From Paenibacillus sp. IHBB 10380 (GTDB taxonomy: Bacteria; Bacillota; Bacilli; Paenibacillales; Paenibacillaceae), in contig NZ_CP010976.1 in the NCBI RefSeq assembly GCF_000949425.1, positions 5,456,001 through 5,520,000 of the forward strand: a stretch of DNA of 64,000 bases. The letters run 5' to 3'. How positions within the stretch are numbered: position 1 is the first letter of the stretch; every line of letters begins with the position of its first letter. Below, piece after piece: positions 8,626-17,814 of the stretch. The position numbers were made by a program, and so were the translations under genes. The notes below the pieces were generated by a model, which had not been told where the DNA came from, searched no databases, and saw only the letters and a list, made by a program, of their open reading frames with translations.

Positions 8626-11600
8626 ATGGAAACATGGCATAAAGGTGATGGATTTCAACTGCAATGGGTCTACCCAATAAAGGCGATTCGCAGTTTTCGA
8701 ATTGAGCGTAAGTTCAACGACCATGCCAGATGCTCGTTTACAGCGGTGATGTCAGAAGAACAAGCGAATTTATGTATGCAAAGAGGGAATTTTCAAGATA
8801 GTGTGTTAATACACCATACTTCTGAAGAAAGTACACAGTATTGGTTCTCTGGAGGTATTTCAAGTATCGATATTCAGATGGAGGACGGCATCCCGCATGT
8901 AGAGGTAGAGGCTATCTCAAGATCATATGAGATGGATTTGACACCGAAGAGCCGATCTTATCAGAATAAAAACCTTACTTATACTAAAATGATCCGGCAA
9001 GTTGTTGATGGGTATCCAAAGGGAGATGCTCAGAATGAAGCCACTGAACCACATGCGACGTTAGGCGAACTTATGGTCCAGTATGAGGAGACGGATTGGC
9101 AGTTCATGAAACGACTAGCCTCTCGTCTTGGAACGGTGATCCTCCCTGATGTAATGATGGATGCAGTTCGTATATACTTTGGAGTACCTGATTTTTCTTG
9201 GGGTAAAGAGCTAAAAGCGTATAGTTATTCTATGATTCAAGACCATGCGAGTTACCTTGGTTACATATCACAAATTGAAGATGGGGGGGCAAGTGGTGCT
9301 ATTTCCGAATCTGACTGGATTAGTTATAGAGTAAAGTCTAAACAGTACTTTCAGGTCGGAGAAAATGTAGGATTTAAGCATCAGATTTGGGTCATTACAG
9401 AATCTGTTATTATATACGAAAAGGGCGTAATTCAATATGAATACGCTCTTGTAAAGAGACAAGCTCTCCGGCGCAAATCCCGTCTTAATAAAGCCATTCA
9501 GGGGGTATCGTTGGAAGGTAGGGTTGTAAAGCGAGCAAATAATATGGTGAAGGTTCATCTTGATATCGATAATGAGCATGATGAACAAGGTAATTGGTGG
9601 TTTCCATATTCTCCTGAAGGTAATAACATTTTCCATTGTATGCCGGATGAAGGAGCACAGATTAAGGTCTATTTTCCGAGTGGAATTGAAAAGAAAGCAA
9701 TGGCCATTAATTCTATACGCGGTGGAAGCGAGGAAATGAAGTCCAGAACCGTGTTTCAAAAGCCTACGACAAAGGTGTTTCACATGCCGGGAGCAGCAAA
9801 AATGGAGTTTGGAGATGATGGAGTATTATTTGAGAAAGACTCCGTTCGAATTCATTTGGATGGTAGTAATATTAGGCTCGAAGCAGACAAATACCTTTTC
9901 GTAGTAGCAAGTAATGGTCTGGAACTGGGCAATAACAATTTTGTGGTAGAATCGATAAAAATGATAGCGAATGATTTCATCTCATTTCAAACCTTTGATA
10001 AGCAGGAGCCTATAGCGATTCAAGGGGATCGCGTGGGAATTAAGAGTAAGGAAGTACGGTTTGAAAAGAAAGAAATACCGCTTGTCGACATGTTAAATGC
10101 GACCGAACTGCAAGAGTTATATAGTGACTTATTGGTCAGAGAACATTACAAATCGCTAAGCAAAGTATATGCTATGGGGACTAGACCTTCACAAGGGGGA
10201 GAGGCTCCTAAAATCACCCCTAGTGAAGCCATAAGACAACGAGTCGAGAAAGATCCAGATGCTAAGCAAAAAGCAAGAGAAAGAATGGGTCAGCTCGAGG
10301 AAAGTGAACTGAGATCTCTGTATCAGACCAAGTATGTCAAAGAATCGCAGGACAAGAAAACAACTAAAAAAATGAAAGAGGAGAAAGAAGGGTATACAAG
10401 GAATTATAACTTACAAAGTTCGCTCATGACGAAGGCTAGTCAAGGCAAGACGCAAAGTGAGCAGCCTCTGGAAGTTAATGCTAAGAGTATTGAAAGTAAA
10501 TCTATTAGTTCTATCTTAAATTTGGATCCTGTGATGGCTCAATTGCAGAGCTTGTTTGAGAAAAGCGGTCTGGATTTACTAGCCATCTCACAGAAACCAG
10601 AGTATTTAGGCAAAACAGAAGACACCTCGAAATTGTATTCCAGATTTACGTTCTATCAGAAAGTGGTTGCGCCACAAATATTGGGTGCAGAACTGAATAT
10701 TTTACTTGGGGTAGTAGCGATCGTGAGTGCAGTGTTTACAGGAGGAGGATCACTCCTTCTGTATACCTTAGTAGCGGGAGAACTTATCCTTGGCGGAGCA
10801 GAAATCAAAATCAACGCAGAGAAGCTAGGTGATCTCTATGATGGAGAATATTATACAAACCCTAAGTTCCTAGGAATGGATCAAGATGTTGTCAATGCTT
10901 TAGGATTAGTATTGGGCGGAGCAGAGATTAGTTTAGGGCTGAAGGCATTGCTCAAATCAGGGGATTATGCAGCTTATGCGAGAACTATCGATGACCTCGA
11001 TACTTTGGATGATACGCTAAAGGCTGGATGGAAGCGGAATTCGATTAATGATGAGTATGTGAATGAGTTACGTGCAAGGATTGAGGCAAATATTGCTAAG
11101 AGTAAAGCTGCGAGGGAAGCATCTAACTTTGATGTGTATTTGAAGAAAGAGAAGGAACTATTTGAATCTATTAAGAAGAAGGAACCAACGAGTAAATGGA
11201 ATCCGAGTAGGACGGTTGATCCACCGAAAGATCGACCAAATACAAATAAGTCTCCTGAGGGGACGGGTAAAGTTGAAACTCATGACCCGATTAATAATTC
11301 CGAGAGTTGGATTAATTCATTAAACGAAGCTGAAATTAATGCGTTATTAAAATATAAAGGTAATGATATTTATCAGGAGTTAAATAGAGGGCTTCGGTAT
11401 GACAGTTTGAATGAAAATCTTAAAAAATATGTACCACTATTAGATTCTACAATAGCCAAAGGTGTATTGAAGGAAGACAAGATATTATACCGAGGTTTTA
11501 GTAGTGAAGAAATAGTGGATAATTGGAATAGAATTATGAAAACTCAGTCATATAATTATTCTGATAACGCTTTTGTTTCTACAAGTACAGATCCAGGTGT

Positions 11601-11802
11601 CGCAGAGATGTTCGCAATGGCTCATGATGATGATGGAATTTTTGCTATAATTAAAATCAAACAAGGTACTTCCGTAGCAAATATTGGCGCTATTGATGAC
11701 TTCGAAAGTGAAATATTACTTGGTCGGGGACATAGTTTTGAGATTACAAAAGCTTGGGAAGAAGACGGGATGAAATTCATTGAAATGGAGATCGATGACT
11801 AA
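8626..11802 (+). CDS. VgrG-like spike fused to ADP-ribosyltransferase toxin
   Basis: ATG 8626 is 11 bases after AAGGAGG; an upstream GTG-type extension overlapping the DUF4280 gene is unlikely. Residues about 1-300 are gp27/VgrG-like and resemble the paralogue at 4701. Residues about 340-480 form the needle region. A charged helical linker follows, with a hydrophobic, glycine-rich stretch at about 687-725 that could insert into or cross a membrane. The C-terminal 170 residues carry the arginine-specific ADP-ribosyltransferase signature: LYRG with R956, STS at 985-987, and ESE at 1027-1029. This is the toxic tip. An ADP-ribosylhydrolase follows at once and should neutralise it. The target is unknown. 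Composition shifts to AT-rich in the toxin part, as expected for a swapped tip. Confidence 0.92.
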   Translation: METWHKGDGFQLQWVYPIKAIRSFRIERKFNDHARCSFTAVMSEEQANLCMQRGNFQDSVLIHHTSEESTQYWFSGGISSIDIQMEDGIPHVEVEAISRSYEMDLTPKSRSYQNKNLTYTKMIRQVVDGYPKGDAQNEATEPHATLGELMVQYEETDWQFMKRLASRLGTVILPDVMMDAVRIYFGVPDFSWGKELKAYSYSMIQDHASYLGYISQIEDGGASGAISESDWISYRVKSKQYFQVGENVGFKHQIWVITESVIIYEKGVIQYEYALVKRQALRRKSRLNKAIQGVSLEGRVVKRANNMVKVHLDIDNEHDEQGNWWFPYSPEGNNIFHCMPDEGAQIKVYFPSGIEKKAMAINSIRGGSEEMKSRTVFQKPTTKVFHMPGAAKMEFGDDGVLFEKDSVRIHLDGSNIRLEADKYLFVVASNGLELGNNNFVVESIKMIANDFISFQTFDKQEPIAIQGDRVGIKSKEVRFEKKEIPLVDMLNATELQELYSDLLVREHYKSLSKVYAMGTRPSQGGEAPKITPSEAIRQRVEKDPDAKQKARERMGQLEESELRSLYQTKYVKESQDKKTTKKMKEEKEGYTRNYNLQSSLMTKASQGKTQSEQPLEVNAKSIESKSISSILNLDPVMAQLQSLFEKSGLDLLAISQKPEYLGKTEDTSKLYSRFTFYQKVVAPQILGAELNILLGVVAIVSAVFTGGGSLLLYTLVAGELILGGAEIKINAEKLGDLYDGEYYTNPKFLGMDQDVVNALGLVLGGAEISLGLKALLKSGDYAAYARTIDDLDTLDDTLKAGWKRNSINDEYVNELRARIEANIAKSKAAREASNFDVYLKKEKELFESIKKKEPTSKWNPSRTVDPPKDRPNTNKSPEGTGKVETHDPINNSESWINSLNEAEINALLKYKGNDIYQELNRGLRYDSLNENLKKYVPLLDSTIAKGVLKEDKILYRGFSSEEIVDNWNRIMKTQSYNYSDNAFVSTSTDPGVAEMFAMAHDDDGIFAIIKIKQGTSVANIGAIDDFESEILLGRGHSFEITKAWEEDGMKFIEMEIDD
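9654..10965 (+). repeat. Direct repeat copy 1 (VgrG linker)
   Basis: This 1,312-base stretch inside the VgrG-ADP-ribosyltransferase gene recurs almost unchanged at 13878-15189, offset by 4,224 bases. I see only a handful of single-base differences. Identity breaks just after the codons for KSGD, exactly where the two proteins switch to unrelated toxin tips. Confidence 0.95.
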
Positions 11803-13034
11803 TGATACCGGAGTCAAAAAACAATAAAAAATCGACTATGGCTCAACGCTGGGAACTCGATGAAGATATTCAAGTAAGTAGCGTTTCTCAGTGTTTTTAT
11901 TGTACAAATTTTCAAAGTAAAGACTGTTGTTTAGCTTTTCCACAAGGGATTCCTAAGGAAATCACAAATAATTTAGTTATCCATAAGTCAAAATATTTAA
12001 ATGATAATGGTATAAGTTTTTCCCCAATTAAGGAGAGATACGGAAGTACTCAATTTAAGCCATTAAGTAGAAGAGGATCTACTGTAATCCCTAATAAAGT
12101 GTTAGATGGTTTAATGGGGTTATGTGTTGGAGATGCTTTAGGAGTACCTGTTGAATTTAGTTCAAGAGCCAGTTTAAAAAAGAATCCTATAATTGATATG
12201 ATTGGTTACGGTACTCATGATCAACCAGCAGGAACTTGGTCTGATGATAGTTCTTTGACTTTTTGCTTAGGAGATAGTCTTTGTAATGGTTATTACATTT
12301 TTGATATTGCAGATAAAATGAAAAAATGGTATGAACATTCATATTGGACTCCGCATGGTGAAGTGTTTGATATTGGAACAACTACATCAGAATCTATAAA
12401 AAAATTAATTGAAGGTAGACATCCTTCAGAATCTGGTGCTAAACAAGTTAATGATAACGGTAATGGATCATTAATGAGAATACTCCCGCTAGCTTTTTAT
12501 TTACAACATGTTGAGGATGAAGAATATAAGTATCAAGTTATTCAAGATGTATCGAAGATTACACATGCGCATCCTAGATCAATTTTAGCATGCTCAATAT
12601 ATGTTGAATTTGCTTTATTACTTTTAAAAGGATTCTCCCTTCAAGAAGCTTTTAATAATATGAGAAATAACATTTTGAATTTCTTTTGTAAGAAAGAACC
12701 CTTTTCACTTGAAATTGAATTTTTTGAAAGGATACTTACAGAGAACTTGATGGAATTTGCTGAAGAAGAAATAAATTCCTCAGGGTATGTTATGGACACA
12801 TTAGAAGCAAGTTTTTGGTGTTTGTTAACTACAAATGATTATAAAAGTGCTGTATTAAAGGCTGTGAATTTAGGTAATGATACTGATACTACTGCTGCAG
12901 TAACTGGTGGTTTGGCTGGAATATATTATGGGATTCAGCAAATACCGATTCAATGGATTAACGATATAGCAAAACGAGAGAAGATTATTGAGTTAGCAAA
13001 TAAAATGCATAATGTATTTAAAAGGAAACAATGA
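11802..13034 (+). CDS. ADP-ribosylglycohydrolase, immunity to upstream toxin
   Basis: The ATG overlaps the toxin stop codon (TAATG). Residues about 105-400 are the DraG/ARH ADP-ribosylhydrolase fold: GDALGVPVEF near 108, TWSDDSS at 145-151, NGNGSLMR, HAHPRS, and the C-terminal metal motif GNDTDTT at 358-364 with D360 and D362. These acidic residues normally bind two Mg2+ ions. The enzyme would remove ADP-ribose from the target of the adjacent transferase, as Tri1 does for Tre1 in Serratia. The first 100 residues hold a Cys-rich segment (CFYC, then CC and PQGIP) of a kind often found as a small stand-alone protein. The gene is strongly AT-rich, like the toxin tip. Confidence 0.92.
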   Translation: MIPESKNNKKSTMAQRWELDEDIQVSSVSQCFYCTNFQSKDCCLAFPQGIPKEITNNLVIHKSKYLNDNGISFSPIKERYGSTQFKPLSRRGSTVIPNKVLDGLMGLCVGDALGVPVEFSSRASLKKNPIIDMIGYGTHDQPAGTWSDDSSLTFCLGDSLCNGYYIFDIADKMKKWYEHSYWTPHGEVFDIGTTTSESIKKLIEGRHPSESGAKQVNDNGNGSLMRILPLAFYLQHVEDEEYKYQVIQDVSKITHAHPRSILACSIYVEFALLLLKGFSLQEAFNNMRNNILNFFCKKEPFSLEIEFFERILTENLMEFAEEEINSSGYVMDTLEASFWCLLTTNDYKSAVLKAVNLGNDTDTTAAVTGGLAGIYYGIQQIPIQWINDIAKREKIIELANKMHNVFKRKQ

Positions 13035-13291
13035 GGCGAATTAACTTTTCAAATAAATTAGGTAGCAAGATTGTAAAACACAACAAAAACCCTTATGAAA
13101 ATTGGTCAAGACCTCATTTTGGGGTTTACTAAGAATTTTGTGTAAACTAAATTTATAACTCTAATAACACAATCGTACTATGCCACAATGCGAGCTAGCC
13201 ATCCGTATTGTGGTTATTTGTTTATTGTTCTGATGCGGTGGCGGATGAAACATTCCCTTACCTAGTGCGATTCAACCAATCATTTAACCAA

Positions 13292-13336
13292 TAACCCATA
13301 TAACCCATATAACCCATATAACCCATATAACCCATA
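13292..13336. repeat. Five tandem copies of TAACCCATA
   Basis: Five exact nine-base units lie in the gap between the hydrolase gene and the next ORF. The preceding bases (TTCAACCAAT...) and the unit itself resemble parts of the intergenic element found again at 20513 and 22541. The rest of the 347-base gap (13035-13381) shows no other gene. Confidence 0.9.
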
Positions 13337-13381
13337 TATAATACCCTTATTAGTGAAGGAAAATCACTGGAAATCGCATAT

Positions 13382-13753
13382 ATGATTGGTAATCCTTTAG
13401 GACGAGAGATACTCTTGAGATATAATGATTTTAAGGTTGATATCGATAATTATCTTGCTGTATTAATAGGTGAATTGTCCTGTTATGAGCGTGGAGGTAA
13501 TGTAACTTTTGTTACATCTCATAGAGATTATACAATAATTGAAGATCTTTTTTATAATGAGGAAGAAGATGAAGTTGAACCGATCTGTAAATTAGAGACA
13601 GTTGAATTTGTGAAAATCATATTAGTATGGGCTTATGAAAATTATAAATATATAAGTGAGTTGGGGGCGATTCCTCGAGAAGAGGTAGAAATGGTGATGA
13701 ACTGGATTGATCAGAAAATGATAGAAGTTAAGAGTATGGAAAATAACGAATAA
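13382..13753 (+). CDS. Unknown 123-aa protein, possible orphan immunity
   Basis: The ATG at 13382 lacks a close ribosome site; the nearest AAGGAAA is about 20 bases away. The product is small, acidic and soluble, with no signal peptide. Size, AT-rich codon use and position between toxin cassettes fit an orphan immunity gene, but I do not recognise the family. A strong terminator follows at 13789. Confidence 0.5.
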   Translation: MIGNPLGREILLRYNDFKVDIDNYLAVLIGELSCYERGGNVTFVTSHRDYTIIEDLFYNEEEDEVEPICKLETVEFVKIILVWAYENYKYISELGAIPREEVEMVMNWIDQKMIEVKSMENNE

Positions 13754-13788
13754 ATATAACAAACGCTAAACATATATAAGGTAATGAG

Positions 13789-13830
13789 AAGCCTATTCCT
13801 ATGATAGTCATAATGAGGAATAGGCTTTTA
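13789..13830 (+). terminator. Intrinsic terminator
   Basis: A 12-base perfect stem (AAGCCTATTCCT / AGGAATAGGCTT) is followed by a short T run. It isolates the next cassette, which has no promoter or start signals I can see. Confidence 0.85.
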
Positions 13831-13877
13831 ATATGCCGGGAAAAAGTATGAGGAAACTGAAAAATGAAACTAACTTA

Positions 13878-15189
13878 AGCACAGATTAAGGTCTATTTTC
13901 CAAATGGAATTGAAAAGAAAGCAATGGCCATTAATTCTATACGCGGTGGAAGCGAGGAAATGAAGTCCAGAACCGTGTTTCAAAAGCCTACGACAAAGGT
14001 GTTTCACATGCCGGGGGCAGCAAAAATGGAGTTTGGAGATGATGGAGTATTATTTGAGAAAGACTCCGTTCGAATTCATTTGGATGGTAGTAATATTAGG
14101 CTCGAAGCAGACAAATACCTTTTCGTAGTAGCAAGTAATGGTTTGGAACTGGGCAATAACAATTTTGTGGTAGAATCGATAAAAATGATAGCGAATGATT
14201 TCATCTCATTTCAAACCTTTGATAAGCAGGAGCCTATAGCGATTCAAGGGGATCGCGTGGGAATTAAGAGTAAGGAAGTACGGTTTGAAAAGAAAGAAAT
14301 ACCGCTTGTCGACATGTTAAATGCGACCGAACTGCAAGAGTTATATAGTGACTTATTGGTCAGAGAACATTACAAATCGCTAAGCAAAGTATATGCTATG
14401 GGGACTAGACCTTCACAAGGGGGAGAGGCTCCTAAAATCACCCCTAGTGAAGCCATAAGACAACGAGTCGAGAAAGATCCAGATGCCAAGCAAAAAGCAA
14501 GAGAAAGAATGGGTCAGCTCGAGGAAAGTGAACTGAGATCTCTGTATCAGACCAAGTATGTCAAAGAATCGCAGGACAAGAAAACAACTAAAAAAATGAA
14601 AGAGGAGAAAGAAGGGTATACAAGGAATTATAACTTACAAAGTTCGCTCATGACGAAGGCTAGTCAAGGCAAGACGCAAAGTGAGCAGCCTCTGGAAGTT
14701 AATGCTAAGAGTATTGAAAGTAAATCTATTAGTTCTATCTTAAATTTGGATCCTGTGATGGCTCAATTGCAGAGCTTGTTTGAGAAAAGCGGTCTGGATT
14801 TACTAGCCATCTCACAGAAACCAGAGTATTTAGGCAAAACAGAAGACACCTCGAAATTGTATTCCAGATTTACGTTCTATCAGAAAGTGGTTGCGCCACA
14901 AATATTGGGTGCAGAACTGAATATTTTACTTGGGGTAGTAGCGATCGTGAGTGCAGTGTTTACAGGAGGAGGATCACTCCTTCTGTATACCTTAGTAGCG
15001 GGAGAACTTATCCTTGGCGGAGCAGAAATCAAAATCAACGCAGAGAAGCTAGGTGATCTCTATGATGGAGAATATTATACAAACCCTAAGTTCCTAGGAA
15101 TGGATCAAGATGTTGTCAATGCTTTAGGATTAGTATTGGGCGGAGCAGAGATTAGTTTAGGGCTGAAGGCATTGCTCAAATCAGGGGAT
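13878..15189 (+). repeat. Direct repeat copy 2 (VgrG linker)
   Basis: Near-identical copy of 9654-10965. The left edge starts abruptly at AGCACAG inside the VgrG core; the right edge is the toxin junction. The high identity points to recent duplication or ongoing gene conversion. Confidence 0.95.
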
Positions 15190-15618
15190 CTGGCAGCTAA
15201 TGCGCGGTATATTGATGATCTCGAGGATATATTGGATAATGTGAGGTTGGTTCCTGAGGGGAGTAGGAACATACCAAAATCAGTGGAACCTTCGGTACTA
15301 AAACAAGTGGATCTGACGCCTGATCATGTAGATGGTAAGTATTATTATGAGGGGTACTTTGATCCTAATATAGATATAGCTCATGGTTGGGAAAAAGCTT
15401 TGGCAGGGGAGTTATCCCCTGAAGAAAAAGTATGGTTTAGGCAATTAACAGATCATGAACTAGATGAAAGCATACGAATGCAAAATGGAGAGGTATACCG
15501 TACTATTGAGTCGTGGGATCCTGTTAAGGGTATGACAGGTGATCCACCAGGTGCCCATGACAATGCACCGAAGCCACCAGGTGATTATCCAGATCCAAAA
15601 TTCAAGCCTAAATATTAA
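13878..15618 (+). pseudogene. Orphan VgrG-linker plus alternative toxin tip
   Basis: The 5' two-fifths of a VgrG-like gene are missing. The frame runs through the duplicated needle and linker and then into a new 140-residue tip. ATG 13924 is an internal methionine (AMAINSIRGG in the parent) without a ribosome site, so the copy is probably silent. The tip contains DHELDESIRMQNG and a proline-rich end DPPGAHDNAPKPP; I do not recognise its toxin family. An immunity-like gene follows. This is the classic form of an orphan toxin module, as known for Rhs and CdiA loci, ready to replace the active tip by recombination. Confidence 0.85.
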
Positions 15619-15634
15619 TCGAGGTGAAAATACA

Positions 15635-16459
15635 CTGAAAGAAAAACTTGAAGAAGTTAGAACATGCATAAAGAATATTGATTGGTTAAATACAGAGGAA
15701 GATAAACCTTCACATGCAGTATTGCTCTTTGAATTTTACAGAAGAAGAGCGATATTTTTGGACTATCTTTCAATAGAAACCCCAATGAGACGTGCTTTTA
15801 ATAGTGCGGCTAAAGAAAGTGAGATTCAACTGCAAGAAGATATTGAAATAATTTGTCCAGAATTAGAATTAATAAAAGAAAACTGGCTAGTTAAGTGGAC
15901 TTGTTTATTTAGTCTCGAGTGGGCCTATTTAATCGATAAAAAGACTCCAATTGCCTGTCAGTTTCAAGATATGTATGACCCGATTATTGAACTATTCAAG
16001 CGAGGTGGACGAGTACATTATCATCATGCTGACGTTATTTGTGGACGTCTGGGAAGATCTCGTATACCAAGTAGTAGCCTTACTACATACGATCCAGAGG
16101 ATATCCGTGATGAAGTATTGGATGAAATGGACAACGCGTGGTATTATAAACAGATACTAGATAAAAATTATTTGGATAATATAAACATTGGCGAGCATAG
16201 TGTCGAAGAGCTTGCTTCAATAATATTGGAGCGATTGAAGGCTTGTAACTGCACCTTGGGTGAGAATATTATTATTCAAACCACGCTCGGTGAATTACTC
16301 TTGAATAAAGAAATACATGCGCATGAACATCTTAAAATTGTAAAAACTGAACTTGAGCAATTTAAGATGAGCGACCTGAGCGTGTTATTGCCCAATACCG
16401 AAAGGGAAGATTTGTTTTTACGAATTAAGGAAGTGCTAGCTAGGCTCAGCGAAATATAA
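15635..16459 (+). CDS. Putative immunity protein for the orphan tip
   Basis: The gene starts 16 bases after the orphan toxin stop. A GAGGTG at 15621-15626 points to a CTG start at 15635 (eight-base spacing); the only other in-frame start, a GTG at 15539, lies inside the toxin gene and has no ribosome site. The product (about 274 aa) is soluble, helical and acidic. It contains HYHHADV and repeated acidic helices. I do not know the family. Position directly after a toxin tip makes immunity the best call. A terminator follows. Confidence 0.7.
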   Translation: MKEKLEEVRTCIKNIDWLNTEEDKPSHAVLLFEFYRRRAIFLDYLSIETPMRRAFNSAAKESEIQLQEDIEIICPELELIKENWLVKWTCLFSLEWAYLIDKKTPIACQFQDMYDPIIELFKRGGRVHYHHADVICGRLGRSRIPSSSLTTYDPEDIRDEVLDEMDNAWYYKQILDKNYLDNINIGEHSVEELASIILERLKACNCTLGENIIIQTTLGELLLNKEIHAHEHLKIVKTELEQFKMSDLSVLLPNTEREDLFLRIKEVLARLSEI

Positions 16460-16470
16460 AATATTTTAAT

Positions 16471-16510
16471 CCCCCAAACGAGTACTGGAAACTTGTCTGG
16501 GGTTTCTTTC
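16471..16510 (+). terminator. Intrinsic terminator after immunity gene
   Basis: CCCCAAAC pairs imperfectly with the downstream CTTGTCTGGGG, followed by TTTCTTT. It lies 11 bases after the immunity stop codon. Confidence 0.65.
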
Positions 16511-16512
16511 TG

Positions 16513-16626
16513 TTCTACCGCTATATCAGTGACAACGCGAACTGCTTAGAGAGTATAGAAAACAACTTCCCATTACCAGATCTTGAACCGTTCCAAATAT
16601 CATCTATAGAAGAAGACGAAGGATGA
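16513..16626 (+). pseudogene. Coding relic, C-terminal tail
   Basis: An open frame with no start codon ends at TGA 16624 and reads FYRYISDNANCLESIENN... then LPDLEPFQISSIEEDEG. It looks like the last 37 codons of a lost gene. I cannot assign a family. Confidence 0.4.
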
Positions 16627-16751
16627 GGGAATGAGTTTGACGGTATGAAATTATCTAAATCATTTTCAATATCTTAAAATGTGTAGTACATGTAATTAGA
16701 ATAGAATATTTATTATTTTCTTTGTATACATATAAATGCTTCAAAGCATAT

Positions 16752-16828
16752 GAGTCAGATACCACCATGATTGACCTGTTTTTTGTTATCTTCGCTTTCT
16801 TGAGTTTTTTCAAAATGAATCGCAACGG
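16752..16828. repeat. Cassette-boundary element, copy A (truncated)
   Basis: Shares GTCAGATACCACCATGATTG and the following CCTGTTTTTTGTT...TTTTTTCAAAAT...CGCAAC with copies at 18798, 20513 and 22541. The left arm of the terminator hairpin is missing here. It ends where a toxin fragment begins. Confidence 0.8.
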
Positions 16829-16830
16829 GT

Positions 16831-17031
16831 ATGTCTGTTTCAAGACCTTCTAATTTTTCAAAAGCAGACGAATTGCTTGCAAAGCAGTGGACAAAGGCTG
16901 AAGTGGCAAAATGGAGAGTGCAAAACAAGTACACTTGGCATGAGCTTAAAGATGGAAAAAACATGCAATTGGTTTCAGGTAGTATTAATTCTAAATTTGG
17001 GCACCTTGGTGGTGTAAGTGAAGTTAAATAA
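16831..17031 (+). pseudogene. HNH/EndoVII (WHH-type) nuclease toxin tail
   Basis: Only the C-terminal 66 residues of a nuclease toxin remain. The sequence SRPSNFSKADELLAKQW then YTWHELKDGKNMQLV and HLGGVSE fits the WHH group of HNH/EndoVII toxins (W-H-E/H, MxLV, H-x-GG). No ribosome site precedes ATG 16831. The fragment follows directly on a cassette-boundary repeat and precedes a DUF6985-like immunity gene. Probably a silent cassette. Confidence 0.75.
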
Positions 17032-17051
17032 GAAAGGACGATAATCTGAAA

Positions 17052-17528
17052 ATGAAAAAAGATGAGTTGTTTGGAGAAATTGTTTATGAGGATTTGTGGA
17101 TAGGAACAACAGAGATAACCATGTTTGGAAAAAACCCAAAAATACTTTTGAACATTTATGGTGAAGAGAATGAGGAAATTACTCCAAACCAAAGGGATGC
17201 TTTTTCGCAATTTAAAGCAAATATAACCAACATAGTAAAGGAAAGCGAAGATGAGATTTTTAAGTATTATTTAGAAAACTTTGAAGATTATCGAGCGATG
17301 CAAAGTGATAGTGAAGAAGTTGAAAAAATTGCTCCTAAGATTTCATCAATAGAAGAATTAGGAAAACTTGTAACGCCTACATGTTTGTTAATAAGATATG
17401 ATTTCGATGACGGTATTAGAAGAGTAGGGATATTATGCGATTGTACTTGGGAACGAGAACATGGATTAGGTATTAGTATTGAAGACGAAAAAGTATTAGA
17501 AGTAGGCCTTCAAGATATTGTACTTTAA
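17052..17528 (+). CDS. DUF6985-like immunity protein
   Basis: The ATG follows AAAGGACG by about a dozen bases and lies 20 bases after the WHH toxin tail. The last 50 residues (RYDFDDGIRRVGILCDCTWEREHGLG... ending VGLQDIVL) match the DUF6985 pattern as I remember it, a family often found beside toxins. Length (158 aa) is normal and the protein is intact. It should neutralise the preceding nuclease type. The 286-base stretch after it (17529-17814) holds only short broken frames, for example one reading GSYNNNNKPNTKQLDKL before a stop. Confidence 0.7.
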   Translation: MKKDELFGEIVYEDLWIGTTEITMFGKNPKILLNIYGEENEEITPNQRDAFSQFKANITNIVKESEDEIFKYYLENFEDYRAMQSDSEEVEKIAPKISSIEELGKLVTPTCLLIRYDFDDGIRRVGILCDCTWEREHGLGISIEDEKVLEVGLQDIVL

Positions 17529-17814
17529 CTTTTAAAATAAAAAGGCGATGGCGTCCACAATTGGTTGATATAACAGAGAAGAGGGTAGTACCTTCATAAG
17601 CGGAGTGAGAATTCTGTTTAATAAGTTTGATAGATAGAATGTTTACTTCTTAGAAGCAGGATCATACAATAATAACAACAAACCAAACACTAAACAACTT
17701 GATAAACTTTCAAAGGCTTATTCCAACTTGAATTTATGAGGAGGAATTGGCTTTTTTTGCACTTGTCTCGGTAGCTTCTAAAAACCAAAAACTGGATTAA
17801 CTAACCTTGAGTTA

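Noticed and set aside
9268..9783. 171-aa minus-strand ORF within the VgrG-toxin gene
   Set aside because: Antisense shadow of the conserved spike domain.
13292..13336. Short CRISPR-like array
   Set aside because: The units are nine bases, head to tail, without spacers; no cas genes are near.
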